DNA of 14,916 nt from Deltaproteobacteria bacterium (GCA_030654645.1 JAURXC010000221.1:1-14916); one strand, 5' to 3'; positions 4,938 to 13,161 are shown, counted from the stretch's first letter. The notes: generated from the letters alone by a model not told the origin. Translations and numbers: made by a program.

Positions 4938-7409
4938 TTATTGGGCGAATATGACTTCCAGTTTCTCTATCCGGATGTCTTCGCCCTTGAGCATGTCGAT
5001 ACCACTTATGGCCCTGGCAAACTCCAGCGGTTTGCCCCGTTTTGCAACCAGTTCCAATGCCTGCCCGTCCGTGCCCAGTGATACGGTTTCGCGCCGGAGG
5101 TCTACTTCCTGCACGTCACCTTTTTTGGTTCGCTGAATTACGAAAGTATCATGTGCCAAAAAGCGCACGCATAAATCCGCCAGCTGATCGACAGGGATGG
5201 AATCCAGGTATATCCGGTAGCAAGTGGCATCAATCAGGGTCGAGATTGATGGCGCTTTAAGATCCACATCGAATGATTCCAGTATGCTGAGTCCTTCCGG
5301 AAGCACGGCGTTGAGTCGCAACTGTACCTCTGTTGCCGAGGTTCCAGCCGCGATAAACATATCCATGTATTCGGCCCTGGATTCAACTCCGACAGATGTG
5401 GCTGTGCCAAAAGAAAAGCGGGGGTGCGGGTGGAACCCCTGTGAAAAGAGGATCGGCACTCCACCACGGCTGACAGCCCGGGTAAAGACCGTGATCAGTT
5501 CGAGGTGGCTCAGGTAACGCATGGTGCCATTTTTGGCGAACCGCAGTCGAACCCTGGCTGGCTGTTGTTCAACATCAGGGACTATGGCTTGGGGCTGCAG
5601 GTCGGATTTGTCGGATAACCTGGTGGTTATCTGTTTGAAGTCGCAGACTCCGCAATCGGTACATTTGCCATTCCGGCAGTCCTCGGTGGCGGCCTCACTG
5701 AATGCACGTTCGCGTTCGGCCAGCAGGAATTCGCGGGTTACGCCGCAGTCCAGATGATCCCATGGCAATATTTCGGTAAGTTCGCGCCGACGCAGGTACC
5801 ATTCCGGCTCGATACCACAGTCGCCGAAAGCCTGCTGCCAGCGTTCCAGCGAGAAATGATCGCCCCAGCCGTCGAAGCGGCATCCCAGCTCAACCGCTCT
5901 GACCAGAACCGGTGCCAGACGTCGGTCGCCACGGGCAAATACCCCTTCCATCAGCGACAGGGATGCGTCCTGCCATTTGAATCTCAGTTTGCGCTTCTTC
6001 AGATCGCAGTGAAGCTGGTACTGCAAATCGAGAGTTTCCTGCTTGGAAATTTGTGGCTCCCATTGAAAAGGGGTGTGGGCCTTGGGTACAAAGGTGCTTA
6101 CGGCGACATTAACATCGCCACCTGCTCCAGCCGACTTGGCCTGGTCCTTTACCTTGCGCGCCAGGGTGGAGATCTGTGTCACATCTTCAACTGTTTCACC
6201 CGGCAGGCCGATCATGAAATACAGCTTTATCAGCCGCCAGCCGGCATTGTAGATGCTGGCTGCGCCTGCAATCAGGTCATCCTCGGAGATGCCCTTGTTA
6301 ATGACGCGGCGCATGCGGTCGCTGCCCGCTTCGGGTGCCAGCGTGAAGCCGGTTTTGCGCACCTTCTTGATCTCCTCGATCAAGCCCTCGGTCAGGGTGC
6401 CGACTCGAAGCGACGGCAGGGAAACCGCCACCCTGGCTTCGGCATAGCGGGACATCAGTTCGGTTAAAAGCGGTGCTACACAGGAGTAATCACCGGTTGA
6501 AAGTGACAGCAGTGATACTTCGTCATAGCCGGTCGCCTGCAGTGCTTCGTCAACGAGCTTGAGGATCGTGTCCTGGGAACGTTCCCGTAAGGGACGATAG
6601 ATATAACCTGCCTGGCAGAAGCGGCAGCCACGAGTGCAGCCGCGGGCAATCTCGACCGCTACCCGGTCATGCACGGTTTTCATGAAGGGAACGACCGGCG
6701 CAGAGGGGTATGGGGCCGAATCCAGGTCCGCGAGAAAACGTCGCCGGACCCTGGTGTGTCCTGGCTTGAGCGGGGTAATGGCCGAGATGGTGCCGTCAGG
6801 ATGGTATTCGGGCTCGAACAGCGACGGTACATAGACCCCTTCGATGGCGGCCAGCCGTTCGAGGAGTTGTGCCTTGCTTTCCCCGGCCTTTTTGCCGTCC
6901 ATTACCGTTCGTGCGATTTCCAGCACAGCCTCTTCGCCGTCCCCCAGCAGAACGGCATCCAGAAAAGGGGCCAGAGGTTCGGGGTTATAGGCGCAGGGAC
7001 CGCCGGCAATGACCAGCGGGAAGAGGTCGGTGCGCTCACCGGCCAAAAGCGGAATTCCGGCCAGTCGCAACATGTTGACGATGTTGGTGTAGGAGAGCTC
7101 GTACTGCAGAGTGAAACCGATGATGTCACAATTAGCCAGCGGAGTGCCACTTTCCAGCGTGGCCAGAGAATCGCCGGCTCCCCTGAGCTGTTCCTCCATG
7201 TCCGGCCAGGGGGCAAAAACCCTTTCCGCCGCAATGCCGTCAACTCCGTTGAGGACATGATAGAGAATACGCAGACCCAAGTGGCTCATGCCGACTTCAT
7301 AGACATCGGGAAACGCCAAGGCAAAGCGCAGGTCGGCGACATCCTTGCGGATGGAGCCCATTTCGCCTCCCATGTAGCGGGCAGGTTTTTCAACGGCAAG
7401 TAGATTCAT
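4938..7409 (-). CDS. B12-binding-like radical SAM protein fused to a DUF2344 domain
   Basis: An 823-residue protein starting MNLLAVEKPARYMGGE. The N-terminal 200 residues resemble the cobalamin-binding-like part of the TIGR03960 radical SAM family. The radical SAM cluster CTRGCRFC follows (C258, C262, C265: CxxxCxxC). A GLPGET motif lies near 401-406. A second cysteine cluster CxxxxCxxCxxC (C578, C583, C586, C589) sits in the linker. The final 200 residues, from RVRLRFAKNGTMRYLSH onward, match DUF2344 (TIGR03936). In many bacteria the two parts are separate neighbouring genes; here they are one protein. The biochemical reaction is, to my knowledge, not established. Its repeated linkage with RNase E/G genes hints at RNA or ribosome work. 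ATG 7407-7409 is preferred to the TTG one codon upstream. No clear ribosome site is visible. Confidence 0.88.
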   Translation of the reverse strand: MNLLAVEKPARYMGGEMGSIRKDVADLRFALAFPDVYEVGMSHLGLRILYHVLNGVDGIAAERVFAPWPDMEEQLRGAGDSLATLESGTPLANCDIIGFTLQYELSYTNIVNMLRLAGIPLLAGERTDLFPLVIAGGPCAYNPEPLAPFLDAVLLGDGEEAVLEIARTVMDGKKAGESKAQLLERLAAIEGVYVPSLFEPEYHPDGTISAITPLKPGHTRVRRRFLADLDSAPYPSAPVVPFMKTVHDRVAVEIARGCTRGCRFCQAGYIYRPLRERSQDTILKLVDEALQATGYDEVSLLSLSTGDYSCVAPLLTELMSRYAEARVAVSLPSLRVGTLTEGLIEEIKKVRKTGFTLAPEAGSDRMRRVINKGISEDDLIAGAASIYNAGWRLIKLYFMIGLPGETVEDVTQISTLARKVKDQAKSAGAGGDVNVAVSTFVPKAHTPFQWEPQISKQETLDLQYQLHCDLKKRKLRFKWQDASLSLMEGVFARGDRRLAPVLVRAVELGCRFDGWGDHFSLERWQQAFGDCGIEPEWYLRRRELTEILPWDHLDCGVTREFLLAERERAFSEAATEDCRNGKCTDCGVCDFKQITTRLSDKSDLQPQAIVPDVEQQPARVRLRFAKNGTMRYLSHLELITVFTRAVSRGGVPILFSQGFHPHPRFSFGTATSVGVESRAEYMDMFIAAGTSATEVQLRLNAVLPEGLSILESFDVDLKAPSISTLIDATCYRIYLDSIPVDQLADLCVRFLAHDTFVIQRTKKGDVQEVDLRRETVSLGTDGQALELVAKRGKPLEFARAISGIDMLKGEDIRIEKLEVIFAQ

Positions 7410-7451
7410 CAATATCGTTTCAGTTCTTTGCTGGAATTTGGATGGTCTGGA

Positions 7452-7480
7452 AATGTAGCAAATCAGGGGTGTCTATGCAA
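7452..7480 (-). promoter_or_regulatory. Putative sigma-70 promoter of the radical SAM-rng operon
   Basis: On the minus strand TTGCAT (7475-7480), a 17-nt spacer and TACATT (7452-7457) give a moderate match. Transcription would start near 7445, about 36 nt before the ATG at 7409. It is the best placed candidate in the divergent gap. Confidence 0.4.
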
Positions 7481-7520
7481 GGGAAATAGCCAATTTACTG
7501 ACTTTTGCCGGGCTATTCCC
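7481..7520. repeat. Inverted repeat in the middle of the divergent promoter region
   Basis: GGGAAATAGCC (7481-7491) and GGCTATTCCC (7511-7520) pair along ten bases with one bulged A and a 19-base loop. The repeat lies exactly between the two -35 boxes of the divergent promoters (7475-7480 minus, 7532-7537 plus). It could be an operator shared by both genes. No T tract follows either arm, so a terminator is unlikely. Confidence 0.45.
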
Positions 7521-7531
7521 GTTAACCGCGC

Positions 7532-7560
7532 TTGCACTTTTACGACATGGTGACTATGAT
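7532..7560 (+). promoter_or_regulatory. Sigma-70 promoter of rsmB-rpe
   Basis: TTGCAC (7532-7537), a 17-nt spacer and TATGAT (7555-7560; 5 of 6 bases match TATAAT). Transcription would begin near 7567, leaving a leader of about 40 nt before the ATG at 7608. Confidence 0.6.
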
Positions 7561-7607
7561 GTCCTCTATTCGCTTTATCAACAAATTTAAATTAATGATG
7601 AGAGCCC

Positions 7608-8981
7608 ATGATTATAAGACGTGCTTCGAACACCGCCCCTTCCGCCAATCCGCGTCATGCGGCCTTTGACACACTGCAGCGCATCGGCAAGCAGGACGGC
7701 TTTGCCGATCGACTGATTGACAGTGAGCTGGCGTCCGGCGTCCTTGCCGGGCCTGACCGTGGATTGTTTGCCGAGCTGGTATTCGGTGTTTTGCGGCGTC
7801 AGGGAACCTTGGATCATATTCTTGCCCAACTGCTTGAAAAGCCTCTCAAAGAACTCGATGCACAGGCGCTTGTCATACTCAGAATAGGACTTTACCAGTT
7901 GACTTGCCTCGACCGGATTCCCGAGTCGGCCGCGGTCAACGAGTCGGTCAACCTTGCAAAACAGCTCGCCCCCCGCACAAGCGGACTGGTAAATGCTGTG
8001 CTGCGTAATTATCTCCGCCGACGGGATTCGATCACCTTTCCCGACCCGCTTGTCAGTCCGGCCGCATCAATAGCGACCCGTCACTCCCATCCGGAGTGGC
8101 TGGTCGAACACTGGATCTCTCAGCTGGGTGCCGAGGAAGCGAACCGTCTGGCCGAGGCATCATCAAAGCAGCCGCCATTGACGATCAGGGTCAACACTCT
8201 CCGCACCACCCGGACGGAGTTGCTTCATGAATTCGAAAAACAGGGTGTTGAGGCAACTACATGCCGCTTCTCTCCCGATGGCATCGTCATTGCCGGTCGC
8301 CATGCGATCATCAATCTGCCTGGTTTCGAAGCCGGCCTGTTTGCGGTCCAGGACGAGGCCTCCCAGCTGGCCGGATATTTATTGGGCGCGGAACCGGGTC
8401 AGTCTGTCTGGGACGCCTGTGCCGCTCCCGGCGGCAAGGCCTGTCATATTGCCCAGCAGATGGATGACAATGGCAAATTGATCGCAACCGATATTTCACG
8501 GTCGAAATTAACCATTGTGAAGGAAAATACCCGTCGGCTCGGTATAAACTGTTTGTCCACGGCGGTTGCCGATTTGCACCGGGTTGATACGTTACCAGAC
8601 GGCCCTTTTGACAGGATTCTGCTGGATGCGCCCTGTTCCGGTTTGGGGGTAATCCGCCGCAACCCGGAAGCAAAGTGGCGCCTGAACCATGGCGATTTAA
8701 CCCGTTTGGCGGCGGTACAGAAAATTCTGCTGAAAAACGCCGCAACCTTGTTGAAGCCGGGAGGCTCGTTACTCTATTCGACCTGTTCCACTTCCGTTGA
8801 AGAAAACGAAGAGGTTGTGGAGGAATTTCTTTTGCATCACCCTGATTTCATGCTAGAAAACCTGAACGAGCTTTTTCCGGCCTGGAATGAACTATTCGAA
8901 TTTTACGGCATGTTCAGGACCTGGCCTCACCGTCACGGCACGGACGGTTTTTTTGCGGCACGCATACGCAGACAGCAATAA
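7608..8981 (+). CDS. rsmB: 16S rRNA (cytosine-967-C5)-methyltransferase
   Basis: A 457-residue protein that methylates C967 of 16S rRNA using S-adenosylmethionine. Residues 15-140 form a NusB-like RNA-binding domain (PRHAAFDTLQRI, LRIGLYQL, AVNESVNLAK, GLVNAVLRNYLRR). The methyltransferase part carries the SAM-binding motif DACAAPGGK (269-277). It also carries the two cysteines of the RNA m5C family: C343 in DAPCSG (release of the product) and C393 in YSTCS (the nucleophile). Length is typical for the family (about 430-460). The ribosome site is weak (GAGAG before ATG), but the NusB-like domain begins right after the start and no better start exists. rpe follows 19 bases after the stop and is probably co-transcribed. 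The NusB-like domain separates it from other m5C enzymes such as RsmF. Confidence 0.95.
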   Translation: MIIRRASNTAPSANPRHAAFDTLQRIGKQDGFADRLIDSELASGVLAGPDRGLFAELVFGVLRRQGTLDHILAQLLEKPLKELDAQALVILRIGLYQLTCLDRIPESAAVNESVNLAKQLAPRTSGLVNAVLRNYLRRRDSITFPDPLVSPAASIATRHSHPEWLVEHWISQLGAEEANRLAEASSKQPPLTIRVNTLRTTRTELLHEFEKQGVEATTCRFSPDGIVIAGRHAIINLPGFEAGLFAVQDEASQLAGYLLGAEPGQSVWDACAAPGGKACHIAQQMDDNGKLIATDISRSKLTIVKENTRRLGINCLSTAVADLHRVDTLPDGPFDRILLDAPCSGLGVIRRNPEAKWRLNHGDLTRLAAVQKILLKNAATLLKPGGSLLYSTCSTSVEENEEVVEEFLLHHPDFMLENLNELFPAWNELFEFYGMFRTWPHRHGTDGFFAARIRRQQ

Positions 8982-9000
8982 TCCAAGACGGAGTCTCCAA

Positions 9001-9666
9001 ATGAAAAAAATTGCACCATCGATCCTTTCCGCAGATTTCTCGCGACTCGGAGAAGAAATTAGCGCAGTTGAAGCGGCCGGCGCCGACTACATCCACATCG
9101 ATGTAATGGACGGACATTTTGTTCCCAATATCACGATCGGTCCGCTGATTGTGGAAGCCGCCCGCAAGGTGACCTCGCTTCCGCTGGATGTGCATCTGAT
9201 GATCGAAAACCCCGACCTCTACATCGCGGACTTTGCCGCTGCCGGAGCCGATATCATCGTTGTGCACGCCGAAGCGGTCAATCACTTGCACCGCACCGTG
9301 CAGTTGATAAAATCACTCGGCAAGAAGGCCGGAGTTTCACTCAATCCCGCCACGCCGCTGAATGTTCTGGACTACGTTATTGAAGATCTGGATCTGGTGC
9401 TTTTGATGACTGTCAATCCCGGATTTGGAGGGCAGAGTTTTATCGAAGCCTGCCTGCCGAAGATCCATTCGTTGAGAGCCATGCTTGACCGGCGCGGTTG
9501 TGAGGCTGAACTGGAAGTAGATGGAGGGGTCAAGGCCTCCAATATTGCCAAAATAGCGCACGCCGGAGCTGATGTTTTTGTTGCCGGCAGCGCGGTTTTC
9601 AACAGCAGCGACTATGCTGCAACGATAGCCGAAATGAAGCGACTGATCAAAGAACCTCTGCTCTGA
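9001..9666 (+). CDS. rpe: Ribulose-phosphate 3-epimerase
   Basis: A 221-residue TIM-barrel enzyme that interconverts ribulose 5-phosphate and xylulose 5-phosphate in the pentose phosphate pathway. The N-terminus MKKIAPSILSADFSRLGEE is the family signature. Metal and catalytic residues are all present: H32 and D34 in HIDVMDG, H65 in DVHLM, and D174 in EVDGG. The phosphate-binding loops VNPGFGGQSF (about 138-147) and AGSAVF (about 195-200) are intact. The frame is open back to 8887, inside rsmB, but the family start and the GGAG at about 8990-8993 support ATG 9001. Linkage with rsmB is common in bacteria. No terminator was recognised in the 76-bp gap before the next gene, so transcription may continue into the diguanylate cyclase gene. 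Confidence 0.96.
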   Translation: MKKIAPSILSADFSRLGEEISAVEAAGADYIHIDVMDGHFVPNITIGPLIVEAARKVTSLPLDVHLMIENPDLYIADFAAAGADIIVVHAEAVNHLHRTVQLIKSLGKKAGVSLNPATPLNVLDYVIEDLDLVLLMTVNPGFGGQSFIEACLPKIHSLRAMLDRRGCEAELEVDGGVKASNIAKIAHAGADVFVAGSAVFNSSDYAATIAEMKRLIKEPLL

Positions 9667-9742
9667 CTTTATTTAGAAGATCCACGGAGATAGCGATTTT
9701 TAAAATTGAGTTTCGGCGGTAATTGGGGTAGAGTCCGGAAAA

Positions 9743-10663
9743 ATGGCCAATAGCGTTCTTATCATAGATGACTCCAGCACGGTTAGAGAGCGGATCATAA
9801 AGACTCTTGAATCATTCGATCTGTTCTCCCGTTACTACGAAGCGGAAGATGGCCTGGAGGGGTTCAAGAAGCTGCTTTCCGCTCCGGTGGACATCATTCT
9901 GTGCGATCTGGAAATGCCGCGCATCGACGGATTCAAGTTCCTGAGCATGCTCAAGGCGCGCCCGGATCTGCAGGATGTTCCCGTTCTGATCCTGACCGGC
10001 ATGAATGATCGCGAGCTTAAAATCAAGGGACTTGAACAGGGGGCCAGTGACTACATCACCAAACCTTTTGATCCCGAGGAACTTGTCGCACGGGTAAAAG
10101 TCCATCTCAAGATCAAGAACCTGCAGGATGATCTGAAACGCTCCAACGAACTGCTTCTGGAACTGTCAAATACCGATCATCTGACCGGCCTGTTCAATCG
10201 TCGTTACATGATGGAGGCATTGGACAAGGAAGTTCAGCGGTCTGTCCGGAAAGGCGGCCATCTTTCGCTGATCATGCTGGATATTGATCTTTTCAAGAAG
10301 GTTAACGATACTTACGGACACCTGCAGGGCGATGTAGTTTTGCAGAGGGTAGCCACCCAGTTGCAGAAGGAGTTGCGCAGTTACGATTGTGCTGCCCGTT
10401 ACGGGGGTGAGGAGTTCATTTCCATTCTGCCTGATTCGACTCTTAAGGAAGCGGTTTTCGTCGCTGACCGGATACGACTCTCCGTGCAGGCTCTCAAGTT
10501 CAGCGGGGCTCTTTCCCCGCTATGTATTACCGCAAGTCTGGGGGTCGCCAGTTTTCCCATTGTCGGAGTGTCAACGGTGGATGCCTTTATCAAGCTGGCT
10601 GACGATGCCCTCTACCGTGCCAAAAGCAACGGCAGAAACCGGGTTGAATTCCATGAGCCTTGA
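9743..10663 (+). CDS. Response regulator diguanylate cyclase (REC-GGDEF)
   Basis: A 306-residue cytoplasmic protein that should make cyclic di-GMP from two GTP when its receiver domain is phosphorylated. The receiver (about 1-120) has the acidic pocket D9/D10, the phosphoacceptor D55 in CDLEMP, T85 and K107 in TKPFD. A short helical linker (about 121-142) leads to the GGDEF domain. Its signature is GGEEF (221-225), an active variant, and the metal and substrate region MLDIDLFKKVNDTYGH is intact. The product-inhibition I-site RSYD (212-215) is placed five residues before GGEEF, as in feedback-inhibited cyclases. No sensor kinase gene is adjacent, so the phosphodonor is unknown. The ribosome site is modest (GGAA just before ATG). 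A small ORF starts 29 bases after the stop. Confidence 0.95.
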   Translation: MANSVLIIDDSSTVRERIIKTLESFDLFSRYYEAEDGLEGFKKLLSAPVDIILCDLEMPRIDGFKFLSMLKARPDLQDVPVLILTGMNDRELKIKGLEQGASDYITKPFDPEELVARVKVHLKIKNLQDDLKRSNELLLELSNTDHLTGLFNRRYMMEALDKEVQRSVRKGGHLSLIMLDIDLFKKVNDTYGHLQGDVVLQRVATQLQKELRSYDCAARYGGEEFISILPDSTLKEAVFVADRIRLSVQALKFSGALSPLCITASLGVASFPIVGVSTVDAFIKLADDALYRAKSNGRNRVEFHEP

Positions 10664-10692
10664 TCCAGGCTACCAATAACTGGAGTCAGCCG

Positions 10693-10791
10693 ATGCCGGG
10701 CTGTGACAATGGCAATACTTCGAACCAGTGCAGCCTGAAAAAGGTGGAGAAATACCCGGAAGCGGACAAAACCCCGATATTCACCGAATAG
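10693..10791 (+). CDS. Probable 32-residue small protein
   Basis: ATG at 10693 is preceded by GGAG (10682-10685) with a seven-base gap. The frame runs 32 codons to TAG (10789-10791). The product starts MPGCDNGNTSNQCSLKKV and ends TPIFTE; it is hydrophilic with two cysteines (C4, C14). Codon choice resembles the neighbours (CTG, ACC, GGC, CCG, TTC). It begins 29 bases after the diguanylate cyclase stop and is followed by a terminator hairpin at 10815, so it would be the last gene of that transcript. I do not recognise it. It could be chance, since short frames with a ribosome site do occur. Confidence 0.45.
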   Translation: MPGCDNGNTSNQCSLKKVEKYPEADKTPIFTE

Positions 10792-10814
10792 AACCAGCTA
10801 CAACCGGATCAAGG

Positions 10815-10864
10815 ACGCCACCGAAATCTCTCAGGAAACTGGCTTGATGATCGGTGGCGTTTTT
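10815..10864 (+). terminator. Intrinsic terminator after the cyclase gene
   Basis: ACGCCACCGA (10815-10824) pairs perfectly with TCGGTGGCGT (10851-10860) and is followed by TTTT. The 26-nt loop contains CAG-GAAA-CTG, a small inner hairpin with a GNRA-type loop. It ends 25 bases before the ATG of the transglutaminase-like gene, so it either ends the cyclase transcript or acts as an attenuator for the next gene. No promoter is evident between it and that gene. Confidence 0.8.
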
Positions 10865-10889
10865 AGTATCACGCACAAAGGAACCTTCA

Positions 10890-12326
10890 ATGAACACCTG
10901 CAGCAAGTTTATAACCGTAATATTTTTGTTGTTGTGCAGCGTGCTGAACGTGTCGGCTGCACCGGCCAGGAAGATCGACAAACCCCCCATCTCGGAACGT
11001 TGGTTCGGTATTTATGTCGATACCGACCGGGTAGGTTTTTACCGGCAAACAATCAGTGAAACATCTGATGGCTATTGCATGGAAGGCTTCGGCAGCGTCC
11101 GCATGAAGGTGATGGGGTTCTCCAAGGATGCGTCTATGCGTGAGACATACCTTGTATCCAGAGGAATGGGCCTGCGTTCATTCGATGTGGAGCAGACCAT
11201 CAACGGCGCCTCATCCCGTGTCAGCGGCAAGGCGGTTGAAGGCGCAATCAGACTGAAAAATGAAACTGGTGGCAAAGTTATAGAGAAACTTCTCAAACAT
11301 CGCGGAGAGGTTTTCCCCGGACCGGCTCTCAACATATATCCACTGATGCGTGACGCGTCGGCGGGCAAGTCCTACAAACTGTCGGTTTTTGATCCCGAGG
11401 AACTGAAAATAAAGGACGTGAAAATATCCGTGCTGGGGGAGGAAAAAACACCTGAAGGAATTTCGGCGATAAAACTTCGCAACAACCTGTACCCGTTTGT
11501 CAATAATGACATCTGGATCGACGGTCAGGGTAACACCCTGCTGGAATCGGTGCGGGATGGACTGGTTACAACCAAGGTAGAAGATCCGAAAATCCTGGGA
11601 TCATTTGTTGGAAACCTGGCTCTGGCAAAGAAAGATCTGATCTATGATTTCAGTCTGGTGAGAATCGACCCACCTATCAGAGACTCTAAGAAGCTGACCG
11701 CGCTGGAGGTGGAAATCAGCGGTTGGAATGATGCCCTGCCTCTGTTTCAGGAGGGGGGACAGCTGGTTGAGCGACACGGTCCAGGTAAAGTAAACATCAA
11801 AACCGGTTCGCTGGCTCAGGCGGTCGTGACGGCAAAACCGCTTGATGCATATCTTAAACCGGCTGACAAGATCGAGTCGGATGCGCCTGAAATAGTTGCC
11901 CAGGCCAAGACGCTGGCGGTTGGCGCGAAAAACCAGGAGGAAGTGGCAAGGCTGCTGGCCTCGTGGACCGCGGAGTGGCTGAAAGATACCGTGGACGATG
12001 GCGGCACCGCGGTTGAAAGCTTCAAATCACGCACTGGCAACTGCCAGACCCATGCCCGGCTCTATACCGCACTTGCGCGCGCCGCAGGCATACCGACCCG
12101 TTTTGTATCAGGCCTGGTTTACATGGAGGGCAAGGGTTTCCTCTATCACAGTTGGGCCGAGAGCTATATCGGCGACAGGTGGCTTTCGGTTGATCCCACT
12201 TATAGCCAATTGCCGTCGGACCCGACTCACCTCAAGCTGCTGGAAGGTCATCTGCCTGAAAATATGGCTCCGATCATCTCAATCATCGGCAGGATAAAGA
12301 TTAATGTGCTGGATGCCAGGTATTGA
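10890..12326 (+). CDS. Secreted transglutaminase-like protein
   Basis: A 478-residue protein with a signal peptide: MNTCSK, a hydrophobic core (about 8-20) and a likely cleavage site near VSAA (21-24). The central part (about 30-320) is beta-rich and I recognise no family in it. The C-terminal part is a transglutaminase-core domain (about 335-445). It has the papain-like triad C385 in GNCQTHA, H420 in YHSWAE and D435 in VDPT. In bacteria such domains act as periplasmic or envelope proteases or amidotransferases; the substrate here cannot be told. ATG 10890 is chosen over the in-frame 10854 because of the signal peptide and AGGAA about seven bases upstream. The gene follows a terminator closely, so its promoter is unclear; read-through or an unrecognised promoter in the small-ORF region may drive it. 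Confidence 0.87.
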   Translation: MNTCSKFITVIFLLLCSVLNVSAAPARKIDKPPISERWFGIYVDTDRVGFYRQTISETSDGYCMEGFGSVRMKVMGFSKDASMRETYLVSRGMGLRSFDVEQTINGASSRVSGKAVEGAIRLKNETGGKVIEKLLKHRGEVFPGPALNIYPLMRDASAGKSYKLSVFDPEELKIKDVKISVLGEEKTPEGISAIKLRNNLYPFVNNDIWIDGQGNTLLESVRDGLVTTKVEDPKILGSFVGNLALAKKDLIYDFSLVRIDPPIRDSKKLTALEVEISGWNDALPLFQEGGQLVERHGPGKVNIKTGSLAQAVVTAKPLDAYLKPADKIESDAPEIVAQAKTLAVGAKNQEEVARLLASWTAEWLKDTVDDGGTAVESFKSRTGNCQTHARLYTALARAAGIPTRFVSGLVYMEGKGFLYHSWAESYIGDRWLSVDPTYSQLPSDPTHLKLLEGHLPENMAPIISIIGRIKINVLDARY

Positions 12327-12444
12327 GAAGCATGTAAAACACGACTTTCAATAAGCAGCATCCCGGTATGAAAAGGCAATCCGGCAACATTACAGCCATC
12401 AAAATATACTGCACCGGCAGTGTGGAAAGAATGCAGGAGAGTTC

Positions 12445-13161
12445 ATGGAAAACACCGCCACCATTCTGGTTGTAGATGACGAACCGATTAGTGTTGAAAT
12501 GTTGATAAACCTTCTGGAAGGCGAGTACCGGGTGATAACGGCACACAACGGACAAGATGCGTTGGAAATTGTCTCCAAGGAACCCATCGACCTGATTCTT
12601 CTGGATGTGCTGATGCCGGAGATGGACGGATACGAGGTTTTTCGTGCCATCAGGAAACTGCCTGCCCACAGGGATACCCCGGTGCTTTACATTACTGCGC
12701 TGGGTGAGGAGGAGTGCGAATATGAGGGGCTGGAACTGGGTGCTGGAGATTATATCCACAAACCCTTTAGTCCTGCCCTGGTGAGGCTTCGGGTAAAAAA
12801 CCACCTGATTTTTCATCATCAGCGTGCTATGCTTGCCGCGCGGACTGCCGAACTCGAAAAGATCAACCGTAATCTGGCATTGGAAATTGCGCAACGCAGC
12901 ATCATACAGGACTCAAACGAACAGCTTATCCTGGAGCTTCGCGAGTCGGCCGCAAAAGTGAAAACCTTGCGAGGCCTGATCCCGATCTGCGCCGCTTGTA
13001 AAAAAATCCGTGATGACAAGGGTTACTGGAACCAGATCGAAGCATTTCTCAGCAAACATACGGATCTGATATTTTCACACGCGCTTTGTAATGAATGCAT
13101 TCAGAAACTTTATCCCGGATTTTCCGAGAAGCAGCCGAAGGATACGGATCCGGACGGGTAA
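12445..13161 (+). CDS. Response regulator with a C-terminal four-cysteine module
   Basis: A 238-residue protein. Residues 1-122 are a receiver domain with D11/D12, phosphoacceptor D54 in LLDVLMP and K106 in HKPF. Residues about 125-175 are a charged helix likely to form a coiled coil. The tail (about 178-225) reads GLIPICAACKKIRDDKGYWN and later SHALCNECIQKLYP. It has two CxxC pairs (C182/C185 and C215/C218) with H212 close to the second pair. I know this tail as a recurrent module on response regulators and sensor proteins of Geobacter relatives; its function is not established to my knowledge. The four-cysteine layout suits a metal site such as zinc, which is inference. AGGAG (12435-12439) precedes the ATG. 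It sits with a CheX phosphatase and a PilZ gene. Confidence 0.88.
   Translation: MENTATILVVDDEPISVEMLINLLEGEYRVITAHNGQDALEIVSKEPIDLILLDVLMPEMDGYEVFRAIRKLPAHRDTPVLYITALGEEECEYEGLELGAGDYIHKPFSPALVRLRVKNHLIFHHQRAMLAARTAELEKINRNLALEIAQRSIIQDSNEQLILELRESAAKVKTLRGLIPICAACKKIRDDKGYWNQIEAFLSKHTDLIFSHALCNECIQKLYPGFSEKQPKDTDPDG

Noticed and set aside
9706..9734. TTGAGT-N17-TAGAGT as a promoter for the diguanylate cyclase gene
   Set aside because: Transcription would start only about two bases before the ATG, leaving no leader, and both boxes are weak.
10664..10814. Search for a GEMM-type c-di-GMP riboswitch before the transglutaminase gene
   Set aside because: The conserved GGGCAAACC and GACGCAAAGCC blocks are not present, and the stretch is better read as a small ORF.
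10820..10845. Similarity to the glycine riboswitch core (CACCGA ... CTCTCAGG)
   Set aside because: The required upstream GAGAG strand, the GCAAA-type loop and the AAAGGACAG end are missing, and the matching bases are part of the terminator stem; judged chance.
12368..12475. 35-codon plus-strand frame overlapping the start of the response regulator
   Set aside because: No ribosome site, and its overlap with the well-supported regulator start suggests a chance frame.
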